A stretch of 64,000 nucleotides of DNA from Pseudomonadota bacterium (GTDB lineage Bacteria > Pseudomonadota > Gammaproteobacteria > Xanthomonadales > Rhodanobacteraceae): NCBI GenBank assembly GCA_018241365.1, contig JAFEDX010000196.1, forward strand, positions 37,068 through 101,067, read 5' to 3'. The translations under genes and the position numbers were made by a program. This document shows, one piece after another, positions 55,217 through 64,000 of this stretch (position 1 is the first letter of the stretch; the number at the start of each line of letters is the position of its first letter). The notes under the pieces are model-generated. The model did no database searches. It saw nothing but the letters and a program-made list of their open reading frames with translations, and had not been told where the DNA came from.

Positions 55217-58200
55217 ATGCACAAGTTGAAACTGAAACCCCTGCCGCTGGCCCTTGCTTGCCTGCTGGCGCCGCTGCCTGTCTGCCAGGCCATCGCGCAG
55301 TCAGCGTCTGCGCCGGTGGAGATCCCGCTGGACGTGATCCAGGAATCGGGAGGCGGCATCAGCGCGGATCGCCTTGGCATCATGATCGGCGTCAATGGCG
55401 CCACGCCCGAGGAATACATCTTCGACACCGGCTCCACGGCCTTCAATATCGACGTGGGCTCGGGAACCACGGGCCAGCCATGGTTCCCGATGATCCCGGG
55501 CGTCGCGGTGAATCCCACCTTCCCGGCCTTCACGCTCTACGGCGACGGCACCTACGGCAACCTCGGCGCCAACACCACGGTCGGCAGCATCCAGTTCTAC
55601 AGCTCCACGAACAATTCCATCGCCGCCAGTTTCACCAACAACCAGGGCTTGCCGGTCCTCATCAACCAGGGCAACGTGGCCACGGCGGCCAGCCTGAACG
55701 GCGACCAGCAGGGCGCGCAGGTGGGCTGGTTCCTGCCGGCCTACGGATACGCCTTCACCAACGCCGAGATCGCGGCGTTCAACCTGAACACGACGGGTGA
55801 GGTGCCGGTGTACCTGGATGCCACCTGGCAGCAGAACCTGAACGCCGGCATCGGCCCGGAGGATGGCGGCGGCTACAACCTGTTCGGCATTTTCGGGGCC
55901 GGTGAATTCGGCAGCGACAGCGTCCTCGGCAACCTGACGACTTCAGGCTACATCGTCGCCGCCAACAACCAGCGCGGCAATCCGCAGTCCTGCAGCGGCT
56001 GTGCGCACGTGATCCTGAACCTGACGCCAGCCTTGCGTGCGCAGTTCATCAGCCTGGTGCCATGGAATGGTGGAGCCGCAGGAACCTTCCCGCTCTCGGG
56101 CGCGCCGGTGTCGGCCAACCAGTTCGACCTGGACTTCGTCTACACGCTCAACGGCGGCAAGTACTCGACCACCCTGCAAACCCTGCTCGACTCGGGCACC
56201 CCCACGATCTATCTCAACGACCAAGGCTTGCTCACCGAAGAAACCAACGCCGGGCACGTCGACGCCTACGGCAACGAAATACCGGGCATCACCCTGACCA
56301 TGACGGGCGCGGCACCGGGCACCCAGCCGACGTCCATCCTCACGGGCAACGACAGCACGGGCGACCAGAGCAACGTGGTGACTCCGGGCCCGAACGGCTT
56401 CACCAACCAGGGCCAGGCGCTGTACGGCATTTCCTTCTTCTTCAACAACTCGGTGATGTACGACCTGCAGAACCAGTTGACGGGCTACTCGCCGTTCTTC
56501 GTCTCGATCGATCCGATCTCGACCTCGGGACAGGGCTACGTGGTGACCAACAGCGTGGCGCCTCAAGGCATCGCCGGCGTCATTTCCGGCAGCGGGCCGT
56601 TCATCGTGAATGCCGGTGGAGCCGCCCAGCTCACCGGTACCAACACCTATACCGGGCTCACCCAGATCGACCAGGGCGGCTGGCTCGGGCTTGCGGGACC
56701 CGGAACCATCACCGCCACCTCGGGCGTGCAGGCCAACGGCACCTTCGACATCTCGCGCACCTGGCAGCAGACCAACATCCCGTCGCTCTCCGGCAACGGC
56801 AGCGTCCTCTTGGGCAACACCACCCTCAGCTTGTTCAACGCCAGCGGCACTTTCAGCGGACAGATCGCCGACGGCGGCCTGGGTGGCGGCACGGGCGGCA
56901 AATTGCTGATCGCGGGCGGGCAGGAAACGCTGTCGGGCAACAACACCTTCACGGGCGCCACCGGCATCGGTGCTCCGGCGATGCTGAACCTGACCGGTTC
57001 GCTGGCGGGCGGCGTGGCCAATCTCGGCACGCTGGTGGATGACGGACAAATTGGCGGCACGGTGCTGGACGCCGGCTTGCTGACCGGCAATGGCAACATC
57101 GGCGGCGACCTCGCGGTGAGCGGCACGATCGCGCCGGGCAACGCCGCCGGCACGTACCAGACCTTGAACATCGCCGGCAACTACGAGCAGCAGAACGGAG
57201 CGGTCTACCTCGCGCAGATCGATCCGCAGCAACCGGGCACCGCCAGCCTGATCAACGTGGGCGGCCGTGCGACGCTAGATCCCGGCGCCGGCATCGGCCT
57301 TGCGGCCGTGCAGCGCGGCATCTACCACGTCGGTGCCAGCTACACGGTGCTCGCTGCCGCGCAAGGACTGAGCGGCACGTTCACGCTGTCCGGCAACAGC
57401 ATGCTGAGCGCGGTGCTGGGCGTCACGCCGAGCTTCGATGCGAATCATTTCTATCTCGATGTCGCGCAGGAACAATCGCTCACCTCGATCGCAGGATCCG
57501 CCAACCAGATGGCCACGCTGGCCGGCGTGCAAAGCCTGCCTACCAGCAGCAACGTGTTCGCGGCGGTCACCAGCCTGCCCAGCGACGCGGCATTGCAAGC
57601 CGCCGGCGACCAGCTTTCTGGCGAAGTGCATGCGAGCACGCAAGGCGTGCTGCTGCAGGACAGCCGCTACCTGCGCAACGCGATGTCCGATCGCCTGCGG
57701 CAAGCCGGCGAAGGCGCGGCCACCGGCGTGGGCGGGCCCGCCATGCAAGTCGGCGACGGCAGCGTGACGTGGTGGGGCCAGTTCGTGGGCGCATGGGGCA
57801 ACTCGGACGCCAACGGCAACGCCGCCCAGTTGGACTACACCACCAACGGCGTGCTGCTGGGCGCCGATCGCGGAGTGGGCGGGAACGCCCACGTCGGCGT
57901 GGTCGGCGGCTACACGCAGACCGGCGTCGACATTGGCGCACGCGCATCTTCTGCCTCCAGCCGCAACCTCGACCTCGGCGTTTATGCCGGCCTGCAACTC
58001 AACGCCTGGGGCCTGCACGCCGGAGTCGCCAACACCTGGCACCGGATCGCCAGCAACCGCTACCTCACCGTGCCGGGACTCGTCGGGCACGCGCAGGCCG
58101 ATTACGACGCGAACACCACGCAGGCTTTCGGCGAGGCCAGTTATCGCGCCGACCTCGCCAACAACATGTTCGTGGAACCGTTCCTGCGCGCGGCCTGGGT

Positions 58201-58588
58201 GCGGTTGCATGCCGACAGCTTCCAGGAGTACGGCGACGATGCGGGCCTGCTCGGCGCAAGCAGCCACCAGTCCGCCGAATTCAGCACATTGGGCGCGCGC
58301 CTGGCGAAGTCCATCGCGCTGCACGGTGACGCTTCGGTGACCTTGCACGGGATGCTCGGCTGGCGCCATGCGTTCGACCAGATCGACACGCACGTGTCCG
58401 AGGCCTTCGCCGGTGGCACGTCATTCGACGTAGCCGGCCTGCCGATCGCGGAAGACGCGTTGGCAGCCGACGCGGGCGTGACCTTCCACGTCGCGCAGGA
58501 CGCATCCTTCGATCTCTCGTGGCAGGGCCAGATCGCACGGCACTCGATCGGCAACGACGTCAACGGCCGTTTCGACTGGCGGTTCTGA
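55217..58588 (+). CDS. Autotransporter with pepsin-like aspartic protease passenger
   Basis: Type Va secretion protein of 1123 residues. After a signal peptide (about 1-28) the N-terminal 400 residues show the bilobal pepsin pattern. YIFDTGST carries Asp70, TLYGDGTYG matches the flap (Tyr108), NLFGIFGAG matches the hydrophobic-Gly motif, TLLDSGTPT carries the second Asp325, and NNSVMYDLQNQLTGYSP matches the C-terminal strand motif. Then come beta-helix linker repeats (NTYTGLTQ; NNTFTGATGIG) and a beta-barrel (about 845-1123) ending in Phe. ATG 55217 follows AAGGAG by 10 nt; GTG 55211 or 55214 are alternatives. Activity is inferred, not shown. Confidence 0.9.
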   Translation: MHKLKLKPLPLALACLLAPLPVCQAIAQSASAPVEIPLDVIQESGGGISADRLGIMIGVNGATPEEYIFDTGSTAFNIDVGSGTTGQPWFPMIPGVAVNPTFPAFTLYGDGTYGNLGANTTVGSIQFYSSTNNSIAASFTNNQGLPVLINQGNVATAASLNGDQQGAQVGWFLPAYGYAFTNAEIAAFNLNTTGEVPVYLDATWQQNLNAGIGPEDGGGYNLFGIFGAGEFGSDSVLGNLTTSGYIVAANNQRGNPQSCSGCAHVILNLTPALRAQFISLVPWNGGAAGTFPLSGAPVSANQFDLDFVYTLNGGKYSTTLQTLLDSGTPTIYLNDQGLLTEETNAGHVDAYGNEIPGITLTMTGAAPGTQPTSILTGNDSTGDQSNVVTPGPNGFTNQGQALYGISFFFNNSVMYDLQNQLTGYSPFFVSIDPISTSGQGYVVTNSVAPQGIAGVISGSGPFIVNAGGAAQLTGTNTYTGLTQIDQGGWLGLAGPGTITATSGVQANGTFDISRTWQQTNIPSLSGNGSVLLGNTTLSLFNASGTFSGQIADGGLGGGTGGKLLIAGGQETLSGNNTFTGATGIGAPAMLNLTGSLAGGVANLGTLVDDGQIGGTVLDAGLLTGNGNIGGDLAVSGTIAPGNAAGTYQTLNIAGNYEQQNGAVYLAQIDPQQPGTASLINVGGRATLDPGAGIGLAAVQRGIYHVGASYTVLAAAQGLSGTFTLSGNSMLSAVLGVTPSFDANHFYLDVAQEQSLTSIAGSANQMATLAGVQSLPTSSNVFAAVTSLPSDAALQAAGDQLSGEVHASTQGVLLQDSRYLRNAMSDRLRQAGEGAATGVGGPAMQVGDGSVTWWGQFVGAWGNSDANGNAAQLDYTTNGVLLGADRGVGGNAHVGVVGGYTQTGVDIGARASSASSRNLDLGVYAGLQLNAWGLHAGVANTWHRIASNRYLTVPGLVGHAQADYDANTTQAFGEASYRADLANNMFVEPFLRAAWVRLHADSFQEYGDDAGLLGASSHQSAEFSTLGARLAKSIALHGDASVTLHGMLGWRHAFDQIDTHVSEAFAGGTSFDVAGLPIAEDALAADAGVTFHVAQDASFDLSWQGQIARHSIGNDVNGRFDWRF

Positions 58589-58611
58589 ATACTTTTCCAG
58601 GCGGTAACACA

Positions 58612-58639
58612 AAAAGCCCGGGCTCACGCCCGGGCTTTT
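58612..58639. terminator. Bidirectional Rho-independent terminator
   Basis: A perfect 12-bp stem, AAAAGCCCGGGC (58612-58623) and GCCCGGGCTTTT (58628-58639), with loop TCAC ends in T4 in both directions. It lies between the autotransporter (+) and the convergent ABC permease (-). Confidence 0.92.
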
Positions 58640-58659
58640 GCATGCTCAGGCCAGCGGGT

Positions 58660-59973
58660 TCAGAGTTCGCGCAACGCCGTCGTCACCGGCAGCCGCGCGG
58701 CGCGCACGGCCGGGAACAGGCCGCCGATGAAGCCGATCGCCAGCGCCCACTTGATGCCGGTCCACAAGAGTTCCGGCGTCACCCGGAACTGGAACACGAC
58801 CTGGCTGAAGTTGCCGCCCACCGTGGACGCGGTGTAGCCGTTGAAGACCAGCCACACGATCACGGCGCCGACGATGCCGCCGAGCAGCGCCAGCAGCATG
58901 GTTTCCAGCAGCACCGACACCACCACCGGAGTGCCGCGGAATCCGATCGCGCGCAGCGTGGCGATTTCGCGGGCGCGCGTGGCGACCGCCGCGTACATGG
59001 TGTTGAGTGCGCCGAAAATCGCGCCGATCGCCATGATCACGCCGATCGTGATGCCGACGATGCGGATCACCTTGCTGAGGCCCTCGGATTGCTTGTTGAA
59101 GTAGTCGCGCGTGGTGCTGACATCCACCTTGACGCGCGGGTCGCCCATCAAGGACGCCTTGAACTGGTCGAAGGCCTTGGGCGAGGTCAGCCGCGCCGTC
59201 ACCGATTCCGCGCTGCTGCCGCGGCGATACGCCGAGGCCACCGATTTTGAATCGCCCCAAAGCTCCGAACCATGAGCGTCGCCCGACGCGAACACGCCGA
59301 CGATGGTCCAGTCCTGGCCCGCGAGGCGCAGCGTCTTGCCCACTTCCAGTCCGGCGAACTGGCGCTCCGCGCCCTCGCCCACGTCGAGCTCGCGCATGCC
59401 GGGCGTGAACTTGCGGCCCTTGATGATCTTGACATTCGGCCACACCGTCCACGCCTCGTCGCCGACGCCGCGGATCGCGACGTTGGCATCGGTCGTGGGA
59501 TCGCTCTTCTTCGGCACGTTCGCGACCACCACCAGCTCCGCCGACGCGATCGGCTTGCCCTGCGCGTCGCGCGCGATGCCGGGCGCCTGCTCGATCACGT
59601 CGATGTCGTCGCGCGTCAGCACCGAGTTGCTCTCCGCGCCCGAGCCGCCGCGCAACACGATCGCGGTGTCGTTGCTGCCGGTCTGCTGCAGGGTCGCGGT
59701 CAAGCCATCGCCCATCGCCAGCAGCGCGACCAGCACGCCGACCACGCCGGCGATGCCGACCACGATCACCGCGGTGGAACCGAGCCGCTGGCTGAGCGTG
59801 CTCAAGCCCACGCGCGTGACCGAAAGCGTGCGCCGGCCGGTGCGCGCGGCCAGCAGCCACAGCGCCAACAGGATCGCCAGTGCCAGCACCACGAACCACG
59901 GCAGCGCCGTCCACACGACCAGCCACACGATCACGATCGCCGCGAGGCCAAGACCGAACAGGAACTTCTTCAT
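58660..59973 (-). CDS. MacB-like ABC transporter permease (FtsX family), second subunit
   Basis: Permease of 437 residues, last gene of the exporter operon. Two or three N-terminal hydrophobic segments (about 5-45, and 70-90: STAVIVVGIAGVVGVLVALLAM) precede a large extracytoplasmic domain (about 95-280) and three C-terminal helices of the FtsX type (IVGITIGVIMAIGAIFGALNTM; LLETMLLALLGGIVGAVIV; WALAIGFIGGLFPAVRA). The extra N-terminal helices and the separate ATPase differ from one-piece MacB. It lies 12 nt after the other permease gene. Confidence 0.92.
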   Translation of the reverse strand: MKKFLFGLGLAAIVIVWLVVWTALPWFVVLALAILLALWLLAARTGRRTLSVTRVGLSTLSQRLGSTAVIVVGIAGVVGVLVALLAMGDGLTATLQQTGSNDTAIVLRGGSGAESNSVLTRDDIDVIEQAPGIARDAQGKPIASAELVVVANVPKKSDPTTDANVAIRGVGDEAWTVWPNVKIIKGRKFTPGMRELDVGEGAERQFAGLEVGKTLRLAGQDWTIVGVFASGDAHGSELWGDSKSVASAYRRGSSAESVTARLTSPKAFDQFKASLMGDPRVKVDVSTTRDYFNKQSEGLSKVIRIVGITIGVIMAIGAIFGALNTMYAAVATRAREIATLRAIGFRGTPVVVSVLLETMLLALLGGIVGAVIVWLVFNGYTASTVGGNFSQVVFQFRVTPELLWTGIKWALAIGFIGGLFPAVRAARLPVTTALREL

Positions 59974-59985
59974 GAGGTGCCTTCC

Positions 59986-61149
59986 TTATCTTCCCGCGAG
60001 CGCATCGACGATCTTCAGCCGCATGCCGCGCAACGCAGGCAACACGCCGACCACGATGCCGATCACGACCATCAACACCACGCCCTCGATCCAGATCACC
60101 CCGCCGATCGGCGGCAGCTGGATCATCCCGCCGCTGCCCTTGGCGAGCGCCGGCGCCAGCACGCTGGCGATCGCCATGCCGACCACGCCGCCGATCACCA
60201 GCAGCAGGATCGCCTCGGCCAGCACCAGCGCGAGCACGCTGCGGTTGGAGAACCCGATCGTCTTCAGCACCGCGAGTTCGGGTATGCGCTCGCGCACCGC
60301 CTGCGCCATGGTGTTGCCGGTCAGGAGGATCAGGGTGAAGAACACCGCCGCCATGATCGCCTCGACGATCAGGCCGATGTTGCCAATCTGCTTGGCGAAG
60401 GATGCGTTGAAGGCGTTGGCGGTCTGGGTCTTGGTTTCATGGTCGGAATTGGCCGACAGCGCGTCGATCGCCTGCGCCACCTTGTCGGCGTCCTTCGGAC
60501 TGTTCAGCTTGACGACGTACCAGCCCACCGTGTGCTGGCTGTACAGGTTGGCCTCGTCGAAATACTTCCAGTGCAGGAAGAACATCTGGTCGGAACCGTT
60601 GGGCGCATCCTTGGCCACCTTGTAGATCCCGACGATGGTGAACGGCCAGGTCTTGTCGCCGTTCTTGCGCGGGAAGATCGTGGACTGCAACGGGATCTGC
60701 TGGCCCACTTTCCAGTGGTAGCGTGCAGCCAACGCCTCGCCCACCAGCGCGCCATCCTGAGTCTGGGCAAACCTCTGGCGTTGCTCGGGCGTCAGCAGGA
60801 TGTCGGGATTCGTGGCCAGGTAATCCTCGTCCACCGCGAAACTGAAGACGAAGTTCTTCGGATCCTGGTAGACACCGCCAAACCAGTTCTCGTGGCCCAC
60901 GCCCTCCACGCCCGGGATGGCCGCGATGCGCGCCTTCAGGCTTTCCGGCAAGCCGGTCATGATCGAGAACCGCGAGGCCACGACCAGCCGCTCGTTGCCG
61001 GCGAGGCTGTCGCTGCCGCTGGTGAACGCCACCCGCACCGCATTCAGCAGGCCGAAAAGCAGGAACGCCGCGATGATCGAGATCAGCGTGAAGACGGTCC
61101 GCGTCTTGCGCCGGAACAGCGCGCCCCAGACCAGATGGAAGTATTTCAT
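59986..61149 (-). CDS. MacB-like ABC transporter permease (FtsX family), first subunit
   Basis: Permease of 387 residues with an N-terminal helix (KTRTVFTLISIIAAFLLFGLLNAV), a periplasmic domain (about 45-255), and three C-terminal FtsX helices (GLIVEAIMAAVFFTLILLTGNTM; LVLAEAILLLVIGGVVGMAIASVLAP; VVIGIVVGVLPALRGMRL). It is paired with a second, different permease, so the transporter is probably a heterodimer. It lies 14 nt after the ATPase gene. Confidence 0.93.
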   Translation of the reverse strand: MKYFHLVWGALFRRKTRTVFTLISIIAAFLLFGLLNAVRVAFTSGSDSLAGNERLVVASRFSIMTGLPESLKARIAAIPGVEGVGHENWFGGVYQDPKNFVFSFAVDEDYLATNPDILLTPEQRQRFAQTQDGALVGEALAARYHWKVGQQIPLQSTIFPRKNGDKTWPFTIVGIYKVAKDAPNGSDQMFFLHWKYFDEANLYSQHTVGWYVVKLNSPKDADKVAQAIDALSANSDHETKTQTANAFNASFAKQIGNIGLIVEAIMAAVFFTLILLTGNTMAQAVRERIPELAVLKTIGFSNRSVLALVLAEAILLLVIGGVVGMAIASVLAPALAKGSGGMIQLPPIGGVIWIEGVVLMVVIGIVVGVLPALRGMRLKIVDALAGR

Positions 61150-61163
61150 GGCGTGGCTCCCGC

Positions 61164-61904
<741 letters not shown>

Positions 61905-61927
61905 TGTTGCCTCCATCTGCGCTGTTT

Positions 61928-62036
61928 CCTTCTCCCGCCGGGAGAAGGTGGCCCGAAGGGCCGGATGAGGGTTCGGATTTTCGCTGCGCGAAATCCATAC
62001 CCTCACCCCTGCCCCTATCCCGAGGGGAGAGGGGTC
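61928..62036. repeat. Composite intergenic repeat between MFP and ATPase genes
   Basis: CCTTCTCCCG (61928-61937) and CGGGAGAAGG (61939-61948) form a 10-bp inverted repeat. They are followed by GGCCCGAAGGGCC and, at the far end, CCCTATCCCGAGGGGAGAGGGG. This is the same class as the CCCTCTCCCGC repeat at 2884-2983. It fills the 135-bp gap in the operon and could attenuate transcription between the two genes. Confidence 0.7.
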
Positions 62037-62039
62037 CAA

Positions 62040-63281
62040 TCAATTGCCCGCGGCTTTCACCTGCACCTTCTCGCCATCCTTCAAATCCGCGGACGGCGTG
62101 GTCACCACTTCGGCACCCGCGCTCAAACCCTGCGTGACCTGCTTCATGTCGGAAAAATCGCCACCGGTCGTGACCGTGGTCTGTCGCGCACGGCCATCGG
62201 TGACAACGAACACCACGTCCTTGCCGCCGCGCTGCACCACCGCCGATTTTGGCACCAGTACGCCCGGCAAGGGCTTGCGGTTCGCGTCCTTCTTTTCGAG
62301 AAATGAAACGCGCACGCCCATCTGCGGAATGATGCGCGGATCCTTCTGGTCCAGCGCGATGCGCACCTTCACCGTGGCCTTGCTCTTGTCGGCGCTCGGG
62401 ATGATCGCGATCACGTGCGCGGGGATCTTCCAGTCGGGATACGCATCCAGCACCGCCTGCACCGGCATGTTCGGCACGACCCGGCTGATGTAGGCCTCGT
62501 TGACGTCCACGTCCACTTCCAGTGAATTCATGTCCACGATGGTGGCGAGACCACCCGCGATGCCGCCACCGCCCGCGGTGTACGGCGACACGATTTCGCC
62601 CACGTCGGCATCCTTGGCAGTGATCACGCCTGCAAACGGCGCGCGGATAATGGTGAATCCCAGGTTGACCCTAGCGGCCTGCACCTGCGCGGCGGCCGCC
62701 GCCACCTGCTTGATCGCGACATCGAGTGCGGCCGCATCGGCGGCGACCTGGGTATTGGCCTGCTGCGCGGCCTGCGCGGAAATGTAGCCCTGCTTCAGGA
62801 TCGCGTTGTTGCGCGCGGCATCGGCGCGCGCCTGCATCAGCGTTGCGCGCGCCTGGGCGACTTGCGCCTGCGCCGCAGCGTGCTGCGCCTGCACCGCATC
62901 CAGTTGCGCCTGATATGCAGTGGGGTCGAGCCGCGCCAGCACCTGGCCCTCCTTGACCGTCTCGCCCTCCTCGACCGACACCTGGGTCAGGGTGCCGATG
63001 ATCTGCGCCGAGACCGTGGCCATGCGCCGCGCCACCACGTAGCCGGTCGCCTGCAACACTGCGGCATCGCTGCCGGAAGCTGCCGCCACCGCGGTCGAGG
63101 TCTGCACCGTCATCGCCTGCCCGCGCAACGTGAACGCGGCGATGCCGCCCGCGATGACCACGATCGCAACAATGACGGCCACGATCCACGGCCAGCGCCG
63201 CGGCGACTCATCGTCATCGCGCTGCGCGCGATCGATGCGCAACTGGTGCAGTAAATCGTCGTTGGACCGGTTGTCGTTCAC
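62040..63281 (-). CDS. MacA-like periplasmic adaptor (HlyD/MFP family)
   Basis: Adaptor of the ABC exporter, 413 residues. A cytosolic N-terminal tail of about 40 residues and a single transmembrane helix (WPWIVAVIVAIVVIAGGI) are followed by a barrel-sandwich half (ATGYVVARRMATVSAQIIGTLTQV), a coiled-coil hairpin (Ala/Gln-rich, about 130-190), the second lipoyl half (IIRAPFAGVITAKDADVGEIV), and beta-barrel domains. The start is GTG 63281 (GGGGA 6 nt upstream); ATG 63326 is an alternative. It is first in the MFP-ATPase-permease-permease operon. Confidence 0.92.
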   Translation of the reverse strand: MNDNRSNDDLLHQLRIDRAQRDDDESPRRWPWIVAVIVAIVVIAGGIAAFTLRGQAMTVQTSTAVAAASGSDAAVLQATGYVVARRMATVSAQIIGTLTQVSVEEGETVKEGQVLARLDPTAYQAQLDAVQAQHAAAQAQVAQARATLMQARADAARNNAILKQGYISAQAAQQANTQVAADAAALDVAIKQVAAAAAQVQAARVNLGFTIIRAPFAGVITAKDADVGEIVSPYTAGGGGIAGGLATIVDMNSLEVDVDVNEAYISRVVPNMPVQAVLDAYPDWKIPAHVIAIIPSADKSKATVKVRIALDQKDPRIIPQMGVRVSFLEKKDANRKPLPGVLVPKSAVVQRGGKDVVFVVTDGRARQTTVTTGGDFSDMKQVTQGLSAGAEVVTTPSADLKDGEKVQVKAAGN

Positions 63282-63374
63282 TCGTCGTCCCCGTGCGCGC
63301 CATCCGCGGCCGCGCAAGTCTGGCATATCGTGGCGTGCCGCCGCACCACCCGCCAGCGGCGGGCATCAAGCATC

Positions 63375-63442
63375 GCGGCTGACAGCTGTCATATCGTTCA
63401 GCCGCTGCGTACTTTTCGCGTTGCGTAGGGGCCTGCCCCTAC
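63375..63442. promoter_or_regulatory. Operator-like palindromes between the ABC exporter and the FAH-family gene
   Basis: The 12-bp palindrome TGACAGCTGTCA (63380-63391) is identical to the core at 37363-37374. It sits inside an 8-bp inverted repeat, GCGGCTGA (63375-63382) and TCAGCCGC (63398-63405). A separate palindrome, GTAGGGGC-CT-GCCCCTAC (63425-63442), follows. They lie in the divergent gap 100-160 bp before the exporter start and 34-100 bp before the FAH-family start. Confidence 0.65.
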
Positions 63443-63475
63443 AATCACGCCAGTCCCAACCGCCGGAACGCGCCG

Positions 63476-64000
63476 ATGACGTTCGTGTTCGCCCCTCCTT
63501 CTGTTCCAAGCCTGCCCATTGCCGGCAGCGACGCTCGCTTCCCCGTGCACCGCATCTACTGCATCGGCCGCAACTACGCCGAGCATGCGAAAGAGATGGG
63601 CGCACAAACCGTCAGCCGCGCCAACCCGGTGTTCTTCACGAAGCCCGCGGACGCGCTCGTCGCTGGCGGCGGCGATGTTCCATACCCGCCCGCGACACAC
63701 GAGTTGCACCACGAGGTGGAAATGGTAGTGGCGCTGCAAGACGGCGGACGCGACATCGATCCGGCACGCGCACTGGATTGTGTATTCGGCTACGGCGTGG
63801 GCCTCGACCTGACCCGCCGCGACCTGCAGGCCGCGATGAAGGCCCAGGGCATGCCCTGGGATGTCGCCAAGGGCTTCGATGCGTCCGCACCGGTTTCCGC
63901 GCTGCACGCTGCTGCAGCAATCGGCCATCCGACGCACGCGCGGTTGTCGCTCGACGTGAATGGAGCGAACCGCCAGGACAGCGACATCGCCGACATGATC
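63476..64000 (+). CDS. Fumarylacetoacetate hydrolase-family protein (partial, runs off the window)
   Basis: The first 175 codons of a cytoplasmic C-C bond hydrolase. It contains HRIYCIGRNYAEHAKEMG, NPVFFTKPADAL, and the metal motif HHEVEMVVAL with its ExE pair, plus GYGVGLDLTRRDLQ, as in fumarylpyruvate or acylpyruvate hydrolases. The gene continues past 64000, so the C-terminal domain is unseen. It diverges from the ABC exporter. The substrate is inferred only at family level. Confidence 0.9.
   Translation, partial: MTFVFAPPSVPSLPIAGSDARFPVHRIYCIGRNYAEHAKEMGAQTVSRANPVFFTKPADALVAGGGDVPYPPATHELHHEVEMVVALQDGGRDIDPARALDCVFGYGVGLDLTRRDLQAAMKAQGMPWDVAKGFDASAPVSALHAAAAIGHPTHARLSLDVNGANRQDSDIADMI

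Overview
The window is GC-rich, gene-dense chromosomal DNA from a gammaproteobacterium, most likely of the order Xanthomonadales (Lysobacterales), family Rhodanobacteraceae or a close relative. The evidence is the order yebC-ruvC-ruvA-kup-(kup)-ruvB-ybgC-tolQRAB-pal-cpoB-queC, a MetJ-type repressor, and REP-like intergenic repeats. I see no insertion sequence, integrase, phage gene, rRNA or CRISPR array. Two tRNA genes are present: Lys-TTT and Thr-TGT. This is core chromosome with a few lineage-specific insertions.

Layout. 0-2.7 kb: a hybrid histidine kinase and a LuxR-type response regulator (+). 2.7-21.4 kb (-): tRNA-Lys, then, reading in the direction of transcription from the far end, a PAS-GGDEF protein, aspS, yebC, ruvC, ruvA, two tandem kup genes, ruvB, ybgC, tolQRAB, pal, cpoB and queC. 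A POT-family peptide transporter with its own promoter lies on the + strand between kup and ruvB. 21.5-28.3 kb (-): arginase, an orphan Hpt protein, tRNA-Thr, an FAD/NAD(P)H reductase, queF, a serine hydrolase and a flavin-dependent tryptophan-halogenase-like protein. 28.3-31.1 kb: an ECF sigma/anti-sigma pair diverging from a Tat-exported metallophosphoesterase and a cupredoxin, with mirror-image promoters between them. 31.2-37.2 kb (-): a complete tripartite RND efflux operon (OMF-MFP-RND). 37.5-47.2 kb: zapE, a small alpha/beta hydrolase, an AcpH-like ACP phosphodiesterase, an NTT/MFS-like carrier, a GMC oxidoreductase, an M48 protease, LemA, a serine hydrolase and a lipoprotein with a TonB-type C-terminus.

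48.6-51.2 kb (-): a MetJ repressor fused to a lysine/alanine-rich histone-H1-like tail, preceded by tandem Met boxes, then gcvT and gcvH. 51.4-55.0 kb (+): an MCE (Mla-like) lipid ABC system with a STAS-permease fusion. 55.2-58.6 kb (+): an autotransporter whose passenger carries two pepsin-type aspartate motifs and a flap-like YGDG motif. 58.7-63.3 kb (-): a MacAB-like ABC exporter (MFP, ATPase, two permeases). The window ends inside a fumarylacetoacetate-hydrolase-family gene (+).

Most genes are housekeeping: envelope integrity (Tol-Pal), recombination (Ruv), potassium uptake, queuosine synthesis, glycine cleavage and efflux. The most unusual items are the pepsin-like autotransporter, the MetJ-H1 fusion with its apparent self-controlled promoter, the sigma/cupredoxin cluster with mirrored promoters, a 12-bp palindrome shared upstream of two different exporter operons, and a dispersed repeat of about 123 bp, one copy of which is translated as the tail of the outer-membrane efflux protein.
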